Source of the DNA: Corbicula japonica | Lineage: Eukaryota; Mollusca; Bivalvia; Venerida; Cyrenidae | Direction: 5' to 3' | DNA: 64,000 nucleotides | NCBI GenBank assembly: GCA_038501625.1 | Contig: JAZAYU010000005.1 | Coordinates: forward strand, 11,867,484-11,931,483 | Shown here: positions 12,300 through 24,204 of the stretch, one piece after another | How the letters are laid out: each line of letters opens with the position of its first letter | Position numbering within the stretch: position 1 is the first letter of the stretch | Notes under the pieces: model-generated | Seen by the model: the letters and a program-made list of their open reading frames with translations, nothing else | Databases searched by the model: none | What the model was told of the DNA's origin: nothing | Program-made: the position numbers and the translations under genes

Positions 12300-13435
12300 A
12301 AACACCCACTCTGCTTAATACTGAGATATTTACTGGCCAGCGGACCAAGGGAAACAACTCAAATACAATGAAGATTAAATACATCAATAGTTGTCTCCCA
12401 TGTAAAGAAGGTATAGCGATGACTTTCTGAAGCTGTTGAGTTAGCCAGTTAGGCAGCATTTACAATATACAATATATTTTGTTGTTGTTTTTTAAAAACA
12501 CTGGACAACACTTTTTCGTCATTTGTGTTGGTAGTGTACATTTGATTATTAGAATATGGTATGTTCGTTTTTAGATTCATTAGGTTATTTCTGAGCAAGA
12601 GGCAATCATTGTAGATCCAGATCTTATGGCACAGATATGAAAGTTGTTCTTGATCTTAACTGGTCGCAGATGTAATTAAAGTTGTTTATATGGAGTAGAG
12701 TGTTAAAATTTATCAAGCCAATAACTAGCTTGCAAAATATTTTCCACACCGCGTATCTGCAGCATGTGCGCTCAAGCCAAGTAAACATCATACATATTTG
12801 CGGATTTCAGCGACTTAAAAAACAACGTTAAAATGGACATGGACAATTTATTTTTAACATTGGATATTACCTGTTCGTCATTTGTGTTGGCAGTGAACAT
12901 TTGATTATTAGGATAGAAAAAGAGTTTCTGAGGTCGTATTTATTATATTCGCTTAACACAGTCATAGTCCCAATATTTTGTTGCTGTTGTTGTTGTTATT
13001 GAAGATGATGTAACTATTTTATCCAAATTTCAGATTCAAAGCTTATATTTCATAAAGTGTAAAATTATTTTAGAGCTTAAGTTTATTCAGGGATACATTT
13101 GAGTATGTTGCGTATGAGTGCTATCAGGTTGCTTCACTTGACTGAATTATTAAATATATACGTATATACCACTACACTGGGTAAGCGGGCACCGCCCAAC
13201 CTATCCGCCAGCTGGATACACCCCTGATCGGCAGTAGACAGCATATGGAATGTTAAACGAACTCCGTTTTTTACAACTTTCTCATAAACATCCATTGTCC
13301 ATAAGTCTGGGATAATTAGCGGCCAACAGACAAAGGGAGATAACTCAAATACATTGAAGATTAAATACATTAATAGTTGTCTCCCATGTAAAGGTCTTTA
13401 CCATCAACGACTTTCTGCAGCTGTTGAGTTAGGTC
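12300..13435. repeat. Direct duplication, two copies about 1 kb apart
   Basis: About 110 bp at 12335-12440 recurs at 13318-13430: 'aagggaaacaactcaaatac' matches 'aagggagataactcaaatac', and both continue 'gaagattaaatacat.aatagttgtctcccatgtaaag' and 'gctgttgagttag'. Between them another pair, near 12220 and 12805 ('ttcagcgac ... aaaatggac'), is also duplicated. A 3' half MITE-A lies at 12555-12707. Confidence 0.65.
12555..12707. repeat. MITE-A, right half
   Basis: It begins inside the element at 'tttttagattcattaggtta' and runs to TATGGAGTAGAGTGTTAA. It contains 'gtagatccagatcttatggc' and 'gatcttaactggtcgca'. The left half is missing. Confidence 0.7.
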
Positions 13436-13454
13436 ATTTACATTCTGCTTTTAA

Positions 13455-14385
13455 TGCCCCCATGAAGTGGAGGCATATAGAGGTGCACTCATTTGAACGT
13501 CCGTCCGTACGTCCCCCAAATCTTGTGGCATCAACTCCTCATTAACTATTAGGCAGATTTTTTTCAAACTTGCACAGATGATCAAGCAGGATTTGAAGAT
13601 GATCGTAATGAAAGGATTTTTCCTGCCGACCTTATTTTACAAGAGTTATGGCCCTTAGTTACAAATGTTGTTGTTGCTATGGGGGCATCAGTGTCTGAGG
13701 ACATGTTCTAGTTTTAAGTAAAAATTTAGTGCAGATGACCGGTCCCTAGGATATATTGTTACTCTAAAGCAGAGGTAAGAACCTTCAATATCGGAAAACA
13801 ATTTGTTTTATTTCTGTAATTTAAAATGATGTTCTTGTCAATAACTGACTAATGTGCGCTCAAACCAGGTATACATAATACAAGGTTTCGGATTTCAACT
13901 AAGCGACATGAACAAAAAAACAACAAATCATCCAACAGCTAAATAGACGATTTGATTTAGAAAATTGAACAACAATTCTAACCCCGTTAACTTCCTGTTA
14001 AGACATTGGTGTTTGGTGCTGATAAACTTAATATGGTTTATGATGCTCCTGGCTGATCAAGTTGCAGTCGTCTTAATTGTTTATGATTTACATATTAAAC
14101 GTTTTCAACATTGTTTGAACTATAATGTGTCCTCGGACACTGATGCTCTCACTGCTATAACAACATTTGTAACAAAGAGCCGTAAGTCTGGTAAAAATGG
14201 TCGCAGGAAAAAATCTTTTCTTTACGATCATCTACACATCCTGCATTATCATCTATGCAAAGTTTAAAGAAATCCGCTCGATAGTTAATGAAGATTTGAC
14301 GCCAGAGGGTTTGGGCGACGGACGGACGAACGGACGGACGGATGGAACTCTATATGCCTCGCAATTCGTGGGGGTGCATAAAAAC
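13455..14385. repeat. Inverted pair of 'GGGGGCAT' dispersed repeats
   Basis: A copy at about 13455-13710 (CCCCCATGAAGTGGAGGCAT ... TATGGGGGCATCAGTGTC) is followed by an inverted relative at about 14120-14385 (GTCCTCGGACACTGATG ... GTGGGGGTGCAT). Both hold the GATCATC...AAAGAAATCC / GGATTTGAAGATGATC segment and a GGACGGACG tract. A third copy lies at 36216-36450. The short frames inside are repeat-derived. Confidence 0.6.
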
Positions 14386-14505
14386 CTAAATTTTAGTTTG
14401 AAAAGAAATCAAGTAACATATTCAGAACTCAACTAGTCGACATCATCTTTTGAATATGAGGGAGTGTAAATATAACACGAGAAAAACGACTTCCAATTAC
14501 CATCT

Positions 14506-14511
14506 TTTATT
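14506..14511 (-). terminator. Poly(A) signal AATAAA of the secreted-peptide gene
   Basis: AATAAA on the minus strand lies 196 bases past the stop codon at 14708, which fits a 3' UTR of about 200-220 bases. Confidence 0.55.
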
Positions 14512-14707
14512 TCGTCATTTTAACTGAGACAGAACATTTATGCACAAAACAACATAAAACATAAATGGCGATTAAACATTGGCAGTATTCATAAATTTAA
14601 ATAATCATCTTTATAAGTTATGCATAGTATATAAAGAATCATTTTTGGAATCCGCTGTTTAAACGAGTCCATCCGTGTGTCCGATGCGTGCGCCTGGGTG
14701 AAGGTAA

Positions 14708-15298
14708 TTAGTCCCAACCACCGTTAAAGTCGTCGTTGCCGTAGAAGTCTGAAAAATATATAAAATGACGGTTTCATAGTGACCAGGCCCAAGATCATAA
14801 AACTAAGATTGGAGACCAGTCTACAATCTCAAGCATGTGAGTGGGTGAAATGGCGACTGGTCTGGTCGCCATTTCAGCCAATCAGATGCTTGAGATTTTA
14901 GACTGGTCTCCAGATCAAGAAACAAATTATAGCGAAAGCTTCAGAAAATAATTCCAAAGCGATAGCGAAATGTATTCTAGTCGGGGAACCAAGAATCCAG
15001 CCAGGGGTTAATTTATTCACCCCGTTTCAATCTTTCCTCACGGGGATGAACAGTTAGAAATGTTACATCTTTTTTTTTTTCAAAAAAATATTTAAAAAAA
15101 ATAGAACCGATATATCCTCATAAAAATAAATCAATTGTTATTGGTCAAAATCGTCCGCATGGTTCTGAATGGAAAGTCGCTTCAGACAAGCGGGTTTGAT
15201 ACCGATGCAGGCGGAGTGATTTTCCGTCATAGTTCGAATGAGTTTGTTGAAAAATTGCGGATTCGACACGTAAAGGGTTGGGACGGTAAAGGTGAAAA

Positions 15299-15362
<64 letters not shown>

Positions 15363-15842
15363 AGTAAAAGAAAACATTAAATAAATAATACGAGATAGAA
15401 AAACTGTTTGTTTACGTGAAATCGATTTTATTTCATGAGCGAACACCGATTTTTTTCACGAGTGGCTTTAACACCAAAAAGTTATATATTCATTGGTGGT
15501 TACGCTACTCATGAAATATGTGGTTTTGGTGTCTACAATTGAAATAAAATTAAAATTTCACTGAAATAGGAAATATTCTCTATCTCTTTTTTTCTGGTAC
15601 TATCTAACATAGCTTAAAAGATAGCACCAACTAAGCAATCTGCCTAATACATGCGAGTCGCTTTGGTTACAAGTGTGAGATGATAACAAAACCAACTTAC
15701 ATCCTCCATGTCCGTGTCCATAGAACTGAACCGGCTGGTATTGGTAGAAGCGGCGGTACGAGGGGTAGAAGTAGGGCGTGGCCTGTGTCAGTACCAGCAG
15801 ACAGAGGGCGGCGACAACCAACAGTAATAACTTGGCCAGCAT
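14708..15842 (-). CDS. Small secreted aromatic-rich peptide (60 aa), two coding exons
   Basis: The start ATG is at 15842. Coding exon 15842-15701 ends at a GTAAGT donor in phase 1, and coding exon 14748-14708 follows a 'tttttcag' acceptor and ends in TAA. The joined frame gives 60 residues. Residues 1-21 are a clear signal peptide (Lys4, then a Leu/Val/Ala core, ending LTQA before TPYF), so the product should enter the secretory pathway. The mature 39 residues hold 8 Tyr, 5 Phe, 1 Trp and 7 Gly, a GHGHGG stretch, RRFYQYQP, and an acidic tail ending GGWD. There are no Cys in the mature part, so no disulfides. An untranslated first exon and TATA box lie upstream. I recognise no family. A matrix/adhesive (Tyr/Gly-rich) or antimicrobial role is only a guess from composition. 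Confidence 0.75.
14786..14918. repeat. MITE-B inside intron 2 of the secreted-peptide gene
   Basis: Hairpin of about 60-bp arms: GAGACCAGTCTACAATCTC ... mirrored by GAGATTTTAGACTGGTCTCC, with GGCGACTGGTCTGGTCGCC at the centre. It sits 38 bp upstream of exon 3 in transcript sense, within the intron. Confidence 0.8.
15300..15361. repeat. (ATT)n microsatellite, about 20 repeats
   Basis: A perfect ATT array lies inside intron 2 of the secreted-peptide gene. Translated in either direction it yields poly-Ile or poly-Asn, which is an artefact. Confidence 0.97.
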
Positions 15843-16433
15843 GGTTAATATTCTGTCTGAACTGTAAAATATATAACAATGCACACAATGCATTGTATGT
15901 ACATACTGTAACATATGTAAAATACTCTAGTATTTTGCGATAGTGATATTAATTTAATATAAAAAACGCGTTATTTAAATGACAACATGTTCCTACATGT
16001 TTATAAAACAGAGTTCAAAATTTAAAACATTTTCGTTTTCTTTTCTTCTTTAATTGCCCGCCCTTTTTATGTTCTAAATGGTCAGTTGAAAATCGATTCC
16101 AAAACAAATTTCCTCACTTTTTCAAACCGTGACCATGTCTTTTATCTAATTCTATTCAGCGTACTTGTAAAAATATTTCTTTTAGTTCTACGCATTTAAA
16201 GCAAATGAATATTTCCTCTTAAATCACTTCAGAGAGATATTTGTAATTTTACCCTTTTTATCTTTTATTTTATATAAATAAAAATTTCTGCGCACGCACA
16301 TAAATTATGAGAACAACTTTTGAAATAGTATTTAAAAGAACAGTGAATTTGTTTATAAAATTAAATGCATACAAGTTCAACGAACGAAATATCACCTATT
16401 CATCAAGTTATACAAATATAAAAATTACAGTAC

Positions 16434-16485
16434 CTGGTAAGCCTTGAAGATCCGGTTTTCAACCAATATACTCCAGTAAATTGAA
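16434..16485 (-). other. Untranslated first exon of the secreted-peptide gene
   Basis: On the minus strand the segment from about 16485 (inferred start, some 25-30 bases past the TATA box) to 16434 ends CTTACCAG before a GTACTG donor. It contains no ATG. The next exon begins at 15861 after a 'ttttacag' acceptor, 19 bases before the start codon at 15842. The arrangement of TATA, short leader exon, then signal-peptide exon is self-consistent. Confidence 0.55.
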
Positions 16486-16505
16486 AAAAAAGAAAATGCT
16501 TGTAC

Positions 16506-16513
16506 CTTTTATA
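16506..16513 (-). promoter_or_regulatory. TATA box (TATAAAAG)
   Basis: Minus-strand GGTATAAAAGG lies about 25-30 bases before the inferred transcript start of the secreted-peptide gene. A strong TATA box is typical of highly or tissue-specifically expressed genes. Confidence 0.6.
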
Positions 16514-17092
16514 CCTCAAAATTTGACAGCTTTTGACAGCCGCCAATTAGCAATCTTAATTAGTAATGAAGGTCTTGCATAACATGTCATTAATAGGTCA
16601 TGATTTGTCGGCAGAACATGAGTTTTGACACAAAATTAATAGTTATTTGTTTTACTTTTTTGCCAGATCGATTAAGAACTGTCCACGTAGACAATGTTAT
16701 GACGCCATCTGCGCACGTAACAAAAGCAATGCAGTCGCGATGCTCAAATTGTACCAGCTCAATGTTGATAAATCACAATTTTTGTGCATGATTTTTGCTG
16801 ATGAATTCAGCTGTCAGTTTTTTTTTTCGTTTCTTCAACTTTTAGAACTTACGAAAACATTATATACATGGTCGGATGCAAGATTTAACGAAAGAGGATT
16901 CATTTGGGGCTGTTTTAGAGTAGTTGCATGATTATTTTGGAGAAAATCCACCGAAGCCCATCGGGATTCGCTCCTGATATGTTAGACTATTCAGAGCCTT
17001 ACCCAGAACTTAATTACAACGCAACAAAATGATTTTTAAAAGGTGAAGAAAAATTGCATACAATAATAGTGGTTACTTTATCTTCATCATAT

Positions 17093-17310
17093 AAACCCTT
17101 TACTCCATGTTATTCCGCTCTTATCCATGAGCGAACTGTGTAGATCCGGATCAGCCTACACTGTATATGCATTTTGATTCATTACGGTTATATCTGACTT
17201 AGAAGGGAACTGGGTAGATCTTGATCAGACGACACGGTTGTGCGTACTAATCGGGATCTTCACTGTTCACACGTGCGACAAGACCCGGATAAGATGGAGT
17301 AAAGAGTTAA
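17093..17310. repeat. MITE-A
   Basis: It starts AAACCCTTTACTCCATG and ends AAGATGGAGTAAAGAGTTAA. Two mirrored halves lie inside (GTGTAGATCCGGATCAGCC; TAATCGGGATCTTCACTG). Confidence 0.8.
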
Positions 17311-17785
17311 GTCAGATGGAGACAAGAAGAACATGTATTCAAAGTAAAAATATGAATGGAAAGAAAATAACCGGGTAATAAAATGTTTGATAAAAATACA
17401 ATTTTAAGCGTAATTTTGCCTATTTTTAAATTCAAGCGCAACATGTGCTTGCGCTAGAAAGGCCTGAGAAGACACGGTTACTATTTTGATGTTACGGATG
17501 TAAATGGTCTGCAAAAAGGAAAATTGAGTCAAAAGTCCGTCCTTCCGTCCATAAGTTTGTCACTACTTGCGGCAGATGATCAACGATAAAAGACACAATG
17601 TTGTTGTCGTCACCAACTAAAACAGAACTATGTTTTCGCAGAATATATTTTCGACTGCTTTATCGCAGACAGACGAACGGACATATATACTGGTAGCATG
17701 CTTGTTCGTTTCCTGTTGTAGAAATACCGCCCGAACTCCCCGAAGGTGTTTGTGATAGCGATTGGATCGATTTCTGGCACCAACA

Positions 17786-17951
17786 TTAGGCCTATAAAAC
17801 TGAGAATGGAAACCAGTCTCAAATCTCAAGGATCTGATTCAGATCATATTTAACTTACCGGTATTTTGGAGTGGTAAACAAATATGGTTCAATAAATAGA
17901 TGCTTGAGACCTGAGATTGGTGTCAAATCTCAGTTTTATAATCTTCAGCAC
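17786..17951. repeat. MITE-B with expanded centre
   Basis: The arms are GGCCTATAAAACTGAGAATG ... AACCAGTCTCAAATCTCAAG, mirrored by GATGCTTGAGACCTGAGATT ... TCAGTTTTATAATCTT. The centre is diverged and longer than usual. Confidence 0.65.
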
Positions 17952-17959
17952 AGGTTCGT

Positions 17960-18900
17960 CCGGTGCTAATAACAGGAAACGTCTTGAAGTTGTTTGTCAT
18001 ATAGATGACGTCGGCATCACTGAAAGTCGTGGGGGTGGGGGCTTTCAAGAAAATATAATGAGAAGTATCCCTGGATTGCTGAAATCCCACTGATAAAAAG
18101 GAAATGTATTACTACATATTTTATATCATTTTTATTTTAACTAAGGCGTAAATGTCACCCACTTTATTTTAGTAGTGCCTGCAACATTGACATTGTTACC
18201 GTTTTTAAGATACAATTTAGGAGGCAAATAGGCAATATTCGAAAAATTAAAATCTGGATATTTTTACTGCAAATTGTTTGTTTTTCTTTTTAAAGTAAAA
18301 TAAAACAACACCAACAACAAAGAAACAAACTCCGTGAACGCTCTAAAATGAGCTTGAAAATGCCTTCATCGTGTAATGTTAAAACCTCTCGGTCACTCTT
18401 GATTGATGAATTTCATTAGTGTGCCAACCGTGATATTTCACGTTTTTAATTGAAATATTTTGTTTTTCATCGCCCTAGAACGGATGATGGAAATACTTAA
18501 AAAAAATCGTGAATTGGAGAATACGTGAGGTTGTTTAACTTTGTATTACTGCATCAAGTAATCACGAGACGTCCACCTAAAACTAATGCTTTATGCAAAT
18601 GTTAACTCGAATTTTTATATAATATATAATACTCAATCGGAAGTTTGTCAAACATAGTTTCACAGAATTTCAAAAACAACAGGCCGAAACTGTTTTAACA
18701 GTAATCTTAGGTTAAATTTCTTTCTGTACCACCTACTAAATGTTCTGCTTAATAATCCTTTTTGGAGTTTAAAAGTCATTCACCAGAAAGCAAAAAAGAA
18801 AGTCGTGAGACAAGATTAAAAAATATTTAACTTCATTTATTTCGAAATGTTAAATATACAGATATGGTTACATGTTATCCTGTTGCATTTGGTTAGACTG
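17960..18900. other. Intergenic, nothing recognised
   Basis: AT-rich sequence without a convincing open frame, splice pattern or repeat structure. Confidence 0.5.
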
Positions 18901-18902
18901 GG

Positions 18903-19047
18903 TTGAAGGTTATAAAGCTGAGTTTGGAAACCAGTCTCAAATCTCAAGCATCTGATTGGCTGAAATGGCGACAGGTCGCCATTTCAGCCAATCAGATGCT
19001 TGAGATTTGAGACTGGTTTCCATGCTCAGTTTTATAACCTTGGGCAA
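18903..19047. repeat. MITE-B, near-perfect hairpin
   Basis: GGTTATAAAGCTGAGTTTGG ... CATCTGATTGGCTGAAATGG is mirrored by CCATTTCAGCCAATCAGATG ... CAGTTTTATAACCTTGGGC. The arms are about 70 bp with a short GCGACAGGTCG centre. Confidence 0.9.
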
Positions 19048-19260
19048 TGTTTAGTGGGTTTCTTAGAACTTCAACTAAAAAAATTTACCAAAACTTCTCC
19101 CAGCAAAATTATCATAAAGTCAGAATTTGGTGGGTTTAGAAGTTGAAAAAAGCAAATGCTTGCATATAAATGCAAGAATCTGCATCAGTTCAAATCCCTG
19201 GGCCACCAGTGCATTCCTTGTGATAGCTGTACAAGTCATTATGTGCATTCATTTTATTAA

Positions 19261-20205
19261 AACAAGAGGGTCAAATGGCCCTTAATCGTTTACCTGATTC
19301 TTTGGCTACAAGAAATGAACAGCAGAATAAATCACAAAGAAATGTCAAATAGACTGATATGGTATGGTGAATGTCACTAGAAAATTATCATCAGCTGAAA
19401 GTAAATTCATCAGCCATGGATTCAGCAATGGGACTGAGGGGCTTCAGCTAACTTATCTGGTTTGAAAGTGAATAATTATTTTTATAAATAACAATACAGG
19501 ATAATGCCAGGATACTTCAGACAAAATTTGGTTAAGATCTATATAATGTTGTTTTATGAGAAGATGTTATAAGATTTTGCTTATAAGCCCTGTGGCTTGG
19601 GAATGGTCACCCTATAGTCATTTTTTTAACAACTGTTGAAGAAGTCAATTACAGGACGCTTCAGGCCATATTGGGTTAATATCTATGTGTGTGTTTTTTT
19701 TTTAATTTTGCCAGGTTGCTTCATGCCAAATTGGTTACAATCGATCCAGTGGTTTTTGAGATTTTTGAAGAATTTTGCTCATAAGCCCTATGGCGGGGGA
19801 GCAGTTGACCCTCTGGTTATGATTTTAACAATTTTGTAGAAATCGGTGCCAAGATGCTTCAGAACAAATTTGGTTAAAAAACAATCCTGTGGTTTCAGAG
19901 ATGTTGTTTAAAGCAAATTGTTAGATATTGCTTTTAACTTTGTGGCTTGGAAATGGCTGACCCTAGAGTCATTATTTGAACAAGTTTTGAAGAGGTCAAT
20001 GCCAGGTTGCTTCATGCCAAATGTGGTTAAAATCTATCCAATGGTTATTTAGAAGAAGATTGAAGATTTTGCTTATAAGCCCTGCGGCTGGGGAGAGGTT
20101 AACCCTATGTAATGATTTGAAATTTTTTTGTAGACATCAGTGCCAGGATGCTTCAGGACAAATTTGTTTAAAATCCGGTCACAAAAGGCTCAGGTGAACT
20201 AAAAA
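19261..20205. mobile_element. Tandem-repeat-cored element (E4), 'ACAAGAG' type
   Basis: It begins AACAAGAGGGTCAAATGGCC ... GTTTACCTGAT and ends GGCTCAGGTGAACTAAAAAT, so short inverted ends (TTTACCTGA/TCAGGTGAA) bound it. The core holds about five diverged units of about 165 bp ('gccaggatgcttcaggacaa ... gcttataagccctgtggct'). The form matches the pearl-like, Helentron-related non-autonomous elements known from bivalves. That assignment is by architecture only. Confidence 0.65.
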
Positions 20206-20414
20206 TATTTATACAACTTATAAATGTGGTGGCTGTAAACAATTTTCAGACCATAGTTTGTGGTTTGCCATTTGACAGAAAACCATAACTTTTTATTGAA
20301 ACTGCATTCAAAATAAAACATGAATACCATCAAGACAGAATAAACGGCAAAATATTCGGTATAAACTTTTTTGGACATAAAGCTGTCTCCAGTTGAAGCA
20401 ACACATGCTTGTCA

Positions 20415-20489
20415 ATTAATATTTTTATACTAAAATGATCCTTAAGTTTTATATAAACTTAAGGATCATTTTAGTATAAAAATATTAAT
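20415..20489. repeat. Perfect 35-bp inverted repeat with 5-base loop
   Basis: The left arm 20415-20449 is exactly complementary to the right arm 20455-20489, separated by TATAT. The arm starts ATTAATATTTTTATACTAAA and ends CCTTAAGTTT. The perfect match suggests a recently formed or conversion-maintained hairpin. Confidence 0.95.
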
Positions 20490-20619
20490 AGTAGTCATTA
20501 ATTCATATCACCTCCAAACAGAAAAAAACTTCAACAACAAATCCACAAACATGTGACAATGAAATAATCAACATGTGTTTCATGTAATGCATAAATTTAA
20601 TATAAGTTTTAGTAATATA

Positions 20620-20835
20620 CCAGGGGCGTACCTAAGCCTCTATTTGTGTGGATTCATAATTGAGCTGGGGGAAGGGTGGGTCCATGGGGGTGGGGGGTCT
20701 GCAAGAATGCCCATTTTGCCCACCACCTCCCTGCAGAACAATTTGAAAAAGGTGCAATGTGGTGCATTAGGCGTTCTGGGATGAAACTTGAGGATTCAGC
20801 CGCGTAGTGCTATATATGTAGCTATGCGCCTGTAG
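20620..20835. repeat. Dispersed element with CAGGGGCGTA-type ends
   Basis: It starts CCAGGGGCGTACCTAAGC and ends GTAGCTATGCGCCTGTA, an imperfect inverted end pair. The inside is G-rich (GGGGGTGGGGGGTC). An open frame here is incidental. Confidence 0.4.
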
Positions 20836-21466
20836 ACAAACTGCATTCAAGCTGACCTTTAGAATTTGTTATGACTTTGTGTTTGTTACATTTATTTTTA
20901 TAGTAAAAACCTGTATGATATATTTCTTTAAAGAAAGACAAAGAAGACTGTAATAGAATGCGAATGAAATTTCAACATTCGAATGAAATAAATATGTTCG
21001 CATATATTGCTTATGGCTGGGTTCACAAACAGACCTCAAATAATTTAAAGTGATCTTCTATAAATCAAAAGAAAAAGTTAATTATTATTGATTTCAAAAA
21101 GAAATGGCAAAAGTCAACATATCTGCCTGCATACCTGGCGGAAGTTTTTTTCCCACTGTTTTTTATTTGTTATTATTAATTAGTCTGCATTCATTATTTT
21201 GACATTCAAGTACTCTTTTTTCTTTTCACTAGTCGTTTCGGCCCCTATTGACATAATGTTTGAAGTACATTGTACAATATAATTACCTCTAATTGACAGC
21301 TATCTATAAAGTACATGTAACCAAAATAGTATTGTCAGGTACGTCAATCATTCAACAACAAAATTACTCAATATAATATTGAAGATTTATAAATAGTGAA
21401 TATATGATAACTATACAGTCACGTGACTGTCAAGTACATTCAAATATGGTTAATCGGTAAAATGTT

Positions 21467-21545
21467 TAACCCTTTAATGCATGTTGGAACAGTGTTGATC
21501 CAGATCAGCCCTCGCATCATTAGACAGTGCAGGATCCAGTTGTAT
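21467..21545. repeat. MITE-A, left-end fragment
   Basis: It starts TTAACCCTTTAATGCATG, then 'gtgttgatccagatcagccc' and 'gacagtgcaggatcc'. The rest is missing. Confidence 0.6.
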
Positions 21546-21939
21546 CAATCAGGCAAACAGATGGACATGACAAAAAATAAATGACATTTATAATGTCCTT
21601 ATTGTCATCTATCTACCAAGTTTCAAGAAAATAGTATAGCTTTAACAATTTTTGAGTTGTGACAAGAACCAATGTAAGTGTGGTATTTTCACTTTTTGTT
21701 TGCCATAGAATCCATGTTTTGTCCCATCAGACAAGAAAAATGCCATGCTTCATTTCTTCATACCCCTGCATAAACCTAGCTTACATATTTTTTTTAGGGA
21801 ATTGCAGGACCCAGATGTATGGACAGATGGACAGATGGTAGAGGTCTTGTCCCCTCTGGTATGAACCCAAGAAAGTGATGTATTTTTATATCTTTCATTG
21901 CCTTAGCAACCTGAATTATTGTGTTTGACAACATAAATA

Positions 21940-24104
21940 ACAAGAGCTGTCTGAGGAGACAGCATTCTCGACTATTTGAATCATTTGAAACAAATGCAAT
22001 TTGAAGATTAAAACAATAACAACTATGGCCATACATTCATGTGCAATCAGGAAAAATATTAACAAGTGAATGGTAAGGGAGAAATTCATTTCAAATAACA
22101 GAAATAATTCCTTAATGTACCATAAATATTAAACTGAATAGGGGAATAACTATGAAATATTTCTGAATTTGTTAGAAAACTTGTTAGTAATTTTTTAAGA
22201 TCAAGTAAATTATTTGTATTTGTTGCTCTGTTGTCTTCTCATTACCGAAATGTCTGTGAAGAAGTTGGTGGTAATGCAATGCAATGTCATTGTGAACATT
22301 TGTGCCAAGTTATTTTGAAATCCCTTCATTCAAAAAGAAGTTATAGCCCGAACAAGTAAATTCAAGTTTTAGTAACTGTGACCTTGACCTTGGACTTACA
22401 GGCATGGGTAATGTACGCAACACACCGCCTTGTCATGGTGAACATTTGTGCCAAGTTATTTTGAAAACCCTCCATTGAAAACAAAGTTATAGCCCGAACA
22501 AGAAAATTCTATTTTAAGTAATAGTGACCTTGACCTTGGACCTACAGGCATGGACATGGTACACGACTCACCACCTTGTCATGGTGAACATTTCTGCCAA
22601 GTTATTTTGAAATTACTCTATTCCTAAAGTAGTTACAACCCTGACAAGAAAATTCTATTTTATTAACAGTGACCTTGACCTTGGACCTACAGGCATGGGC
22701 ATGGTACAGGACACACCACCTTGTCATGATGAACATTTGTGTCAAGTTATTTTGAAATCACTATATTCCTGACGAAGTTACAGCCCGGACAAGAGAATTC
22801 TATTTTTAGTAACAGTGACCTTGACCTACAGGCTTGGGTATTGTGCGGACGCACTGCCTTGTCATAGTAAACATTTGTGCAAAGTTATTTTGAAATCCCT
22901 CCATTCATAAAGTAACAGCCCGGACAAGAGAATTCTATTTTTAGTAACAGTGACCTTGACCTTTGACCTACAGACATGGGCATGGTACGCGACACACCGC
23001 CCTGTCATGGTGAACATTAGTGTCAAGTTATTTTGATATCCCTCGATTCATAACGAAGTTAAAGCCTGGATAAGAAAATTCTATTTTTTAGTAACAGTGA
23101 CCTTGACCTTGGATCTACAGGCATGGGTATTGTGCGGACTCACCACCTTGTCATGGTGAACATTTGTGCCAAGTTATTTTGAAATCCCTCCATTCATAAC
23201 AAAGTAACAGCCCGGACAAGAAAATTCTATTTTTAGTAACAGTCACCTTGACCTTCGACCTACAGGCTTGGGCATGTACGTGACACACCGTCTTGATATG
23301 GTGAACAATTTTACCATGTTATTTAAAAATCCAATAAGAAATAACAAAGTTACAGAGCGGACATGATTTTGCAAGAAAATTCTAGTTTCAGTAACAGTGA
23401 CCTTGACCTTGGACCTACAGGCATGGGTATTTTACGCGACACACCGCCTTGTCATGGTGAACATTTGTGCCAAGTTATTTTGAAATCGCTCCATTCATAA
23501 CGAAGTTAAGGGCCAAGTGTATATTTTGCTTAACACAAAATGTAAGTGAAAAAGGGGCATAATTTGAAAAATATTGCAAGCAGGGTTATGGGTCTTGTTG
23601 GTTATGATGTAGATTTTGATGGTGAAAATATATTTCAAGTTTCAAGGCAATACCTCAGGTAGTTTTAAAGTTATGTGCAAAATGCATATTTTGCTTAACA
23701 CAAAATATAAGAAAAAAGGGGCATAACTTGAAATACATTGACAGCAGAGTTATGGGTGTTGTTGGTAATGGTGTAGAATTTGATGGTGAATATATATTCC
23801 AAGTTTGAAGTTGTTATCTCAAGTAGTTTATAAGTTATGGACCAAAGTGCATATTTTCCTTAACGCAAAATTTAAGTGAAAAAGGGGCATAATTTGAAAA
23901 ATATTTGTAGCAAAGTTATGGGTGTTGTTGGTAATGATGTAGAATTTGATGGAGAATATATATTCCAAGTTTCAAGTTGATATCATAAGTAGTTTTCAAG
24001 TTATGGACCAAAGTGCATTTTTTGTTTAACGCATTTGTTTAACGGACGCCAACACCGGGGCGAGTAGGGTAGCTCCCCTATTCTTCGAATAGTTGAGCTA
24101 AAAA
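21940..24104. mobile_element. Tandem-repeat-cored element (E3), 'ACAAGAG' type
   Basis: It begins ACAAGAGCTGTCTGAGGAGA then CTCGACTATTTGAA, and ends TTCTTCGAATAGTTGAGCTA; CTCGACTATT and AATAGTTGAG form short inverted ends. There are two cores: about eight units of about 145 bp at 22270-23520 (each with TGACCTTGACCTTGG and CAAGTTATTTTGAAATCCCT), then three units of about 170 bp at 23520-24030 (AAAGGGGCATAATTTGAAAA, GTTATGGGTGTTGTTGGTAA). There is no coding content. It is a probable non-autonomous element like E1, E4 and E5. Confidence 0.75.
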
Positions 24105-24204
24105 GGTGTGCATAATCTACACTTATATTAATCACGCTAGATGACAGCTTCCTTTCCAACCAGTACTTGCACTGAATGTGGATTTGGGAAACTGCAGACT
24201 TAGC

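Noticed and set aside
15135..15446. Open frames with poly-Ile and poly-Asn stretches
   Set aside because: They arise from the ATT microsatellite in the intron of the secreted-peptide gene.
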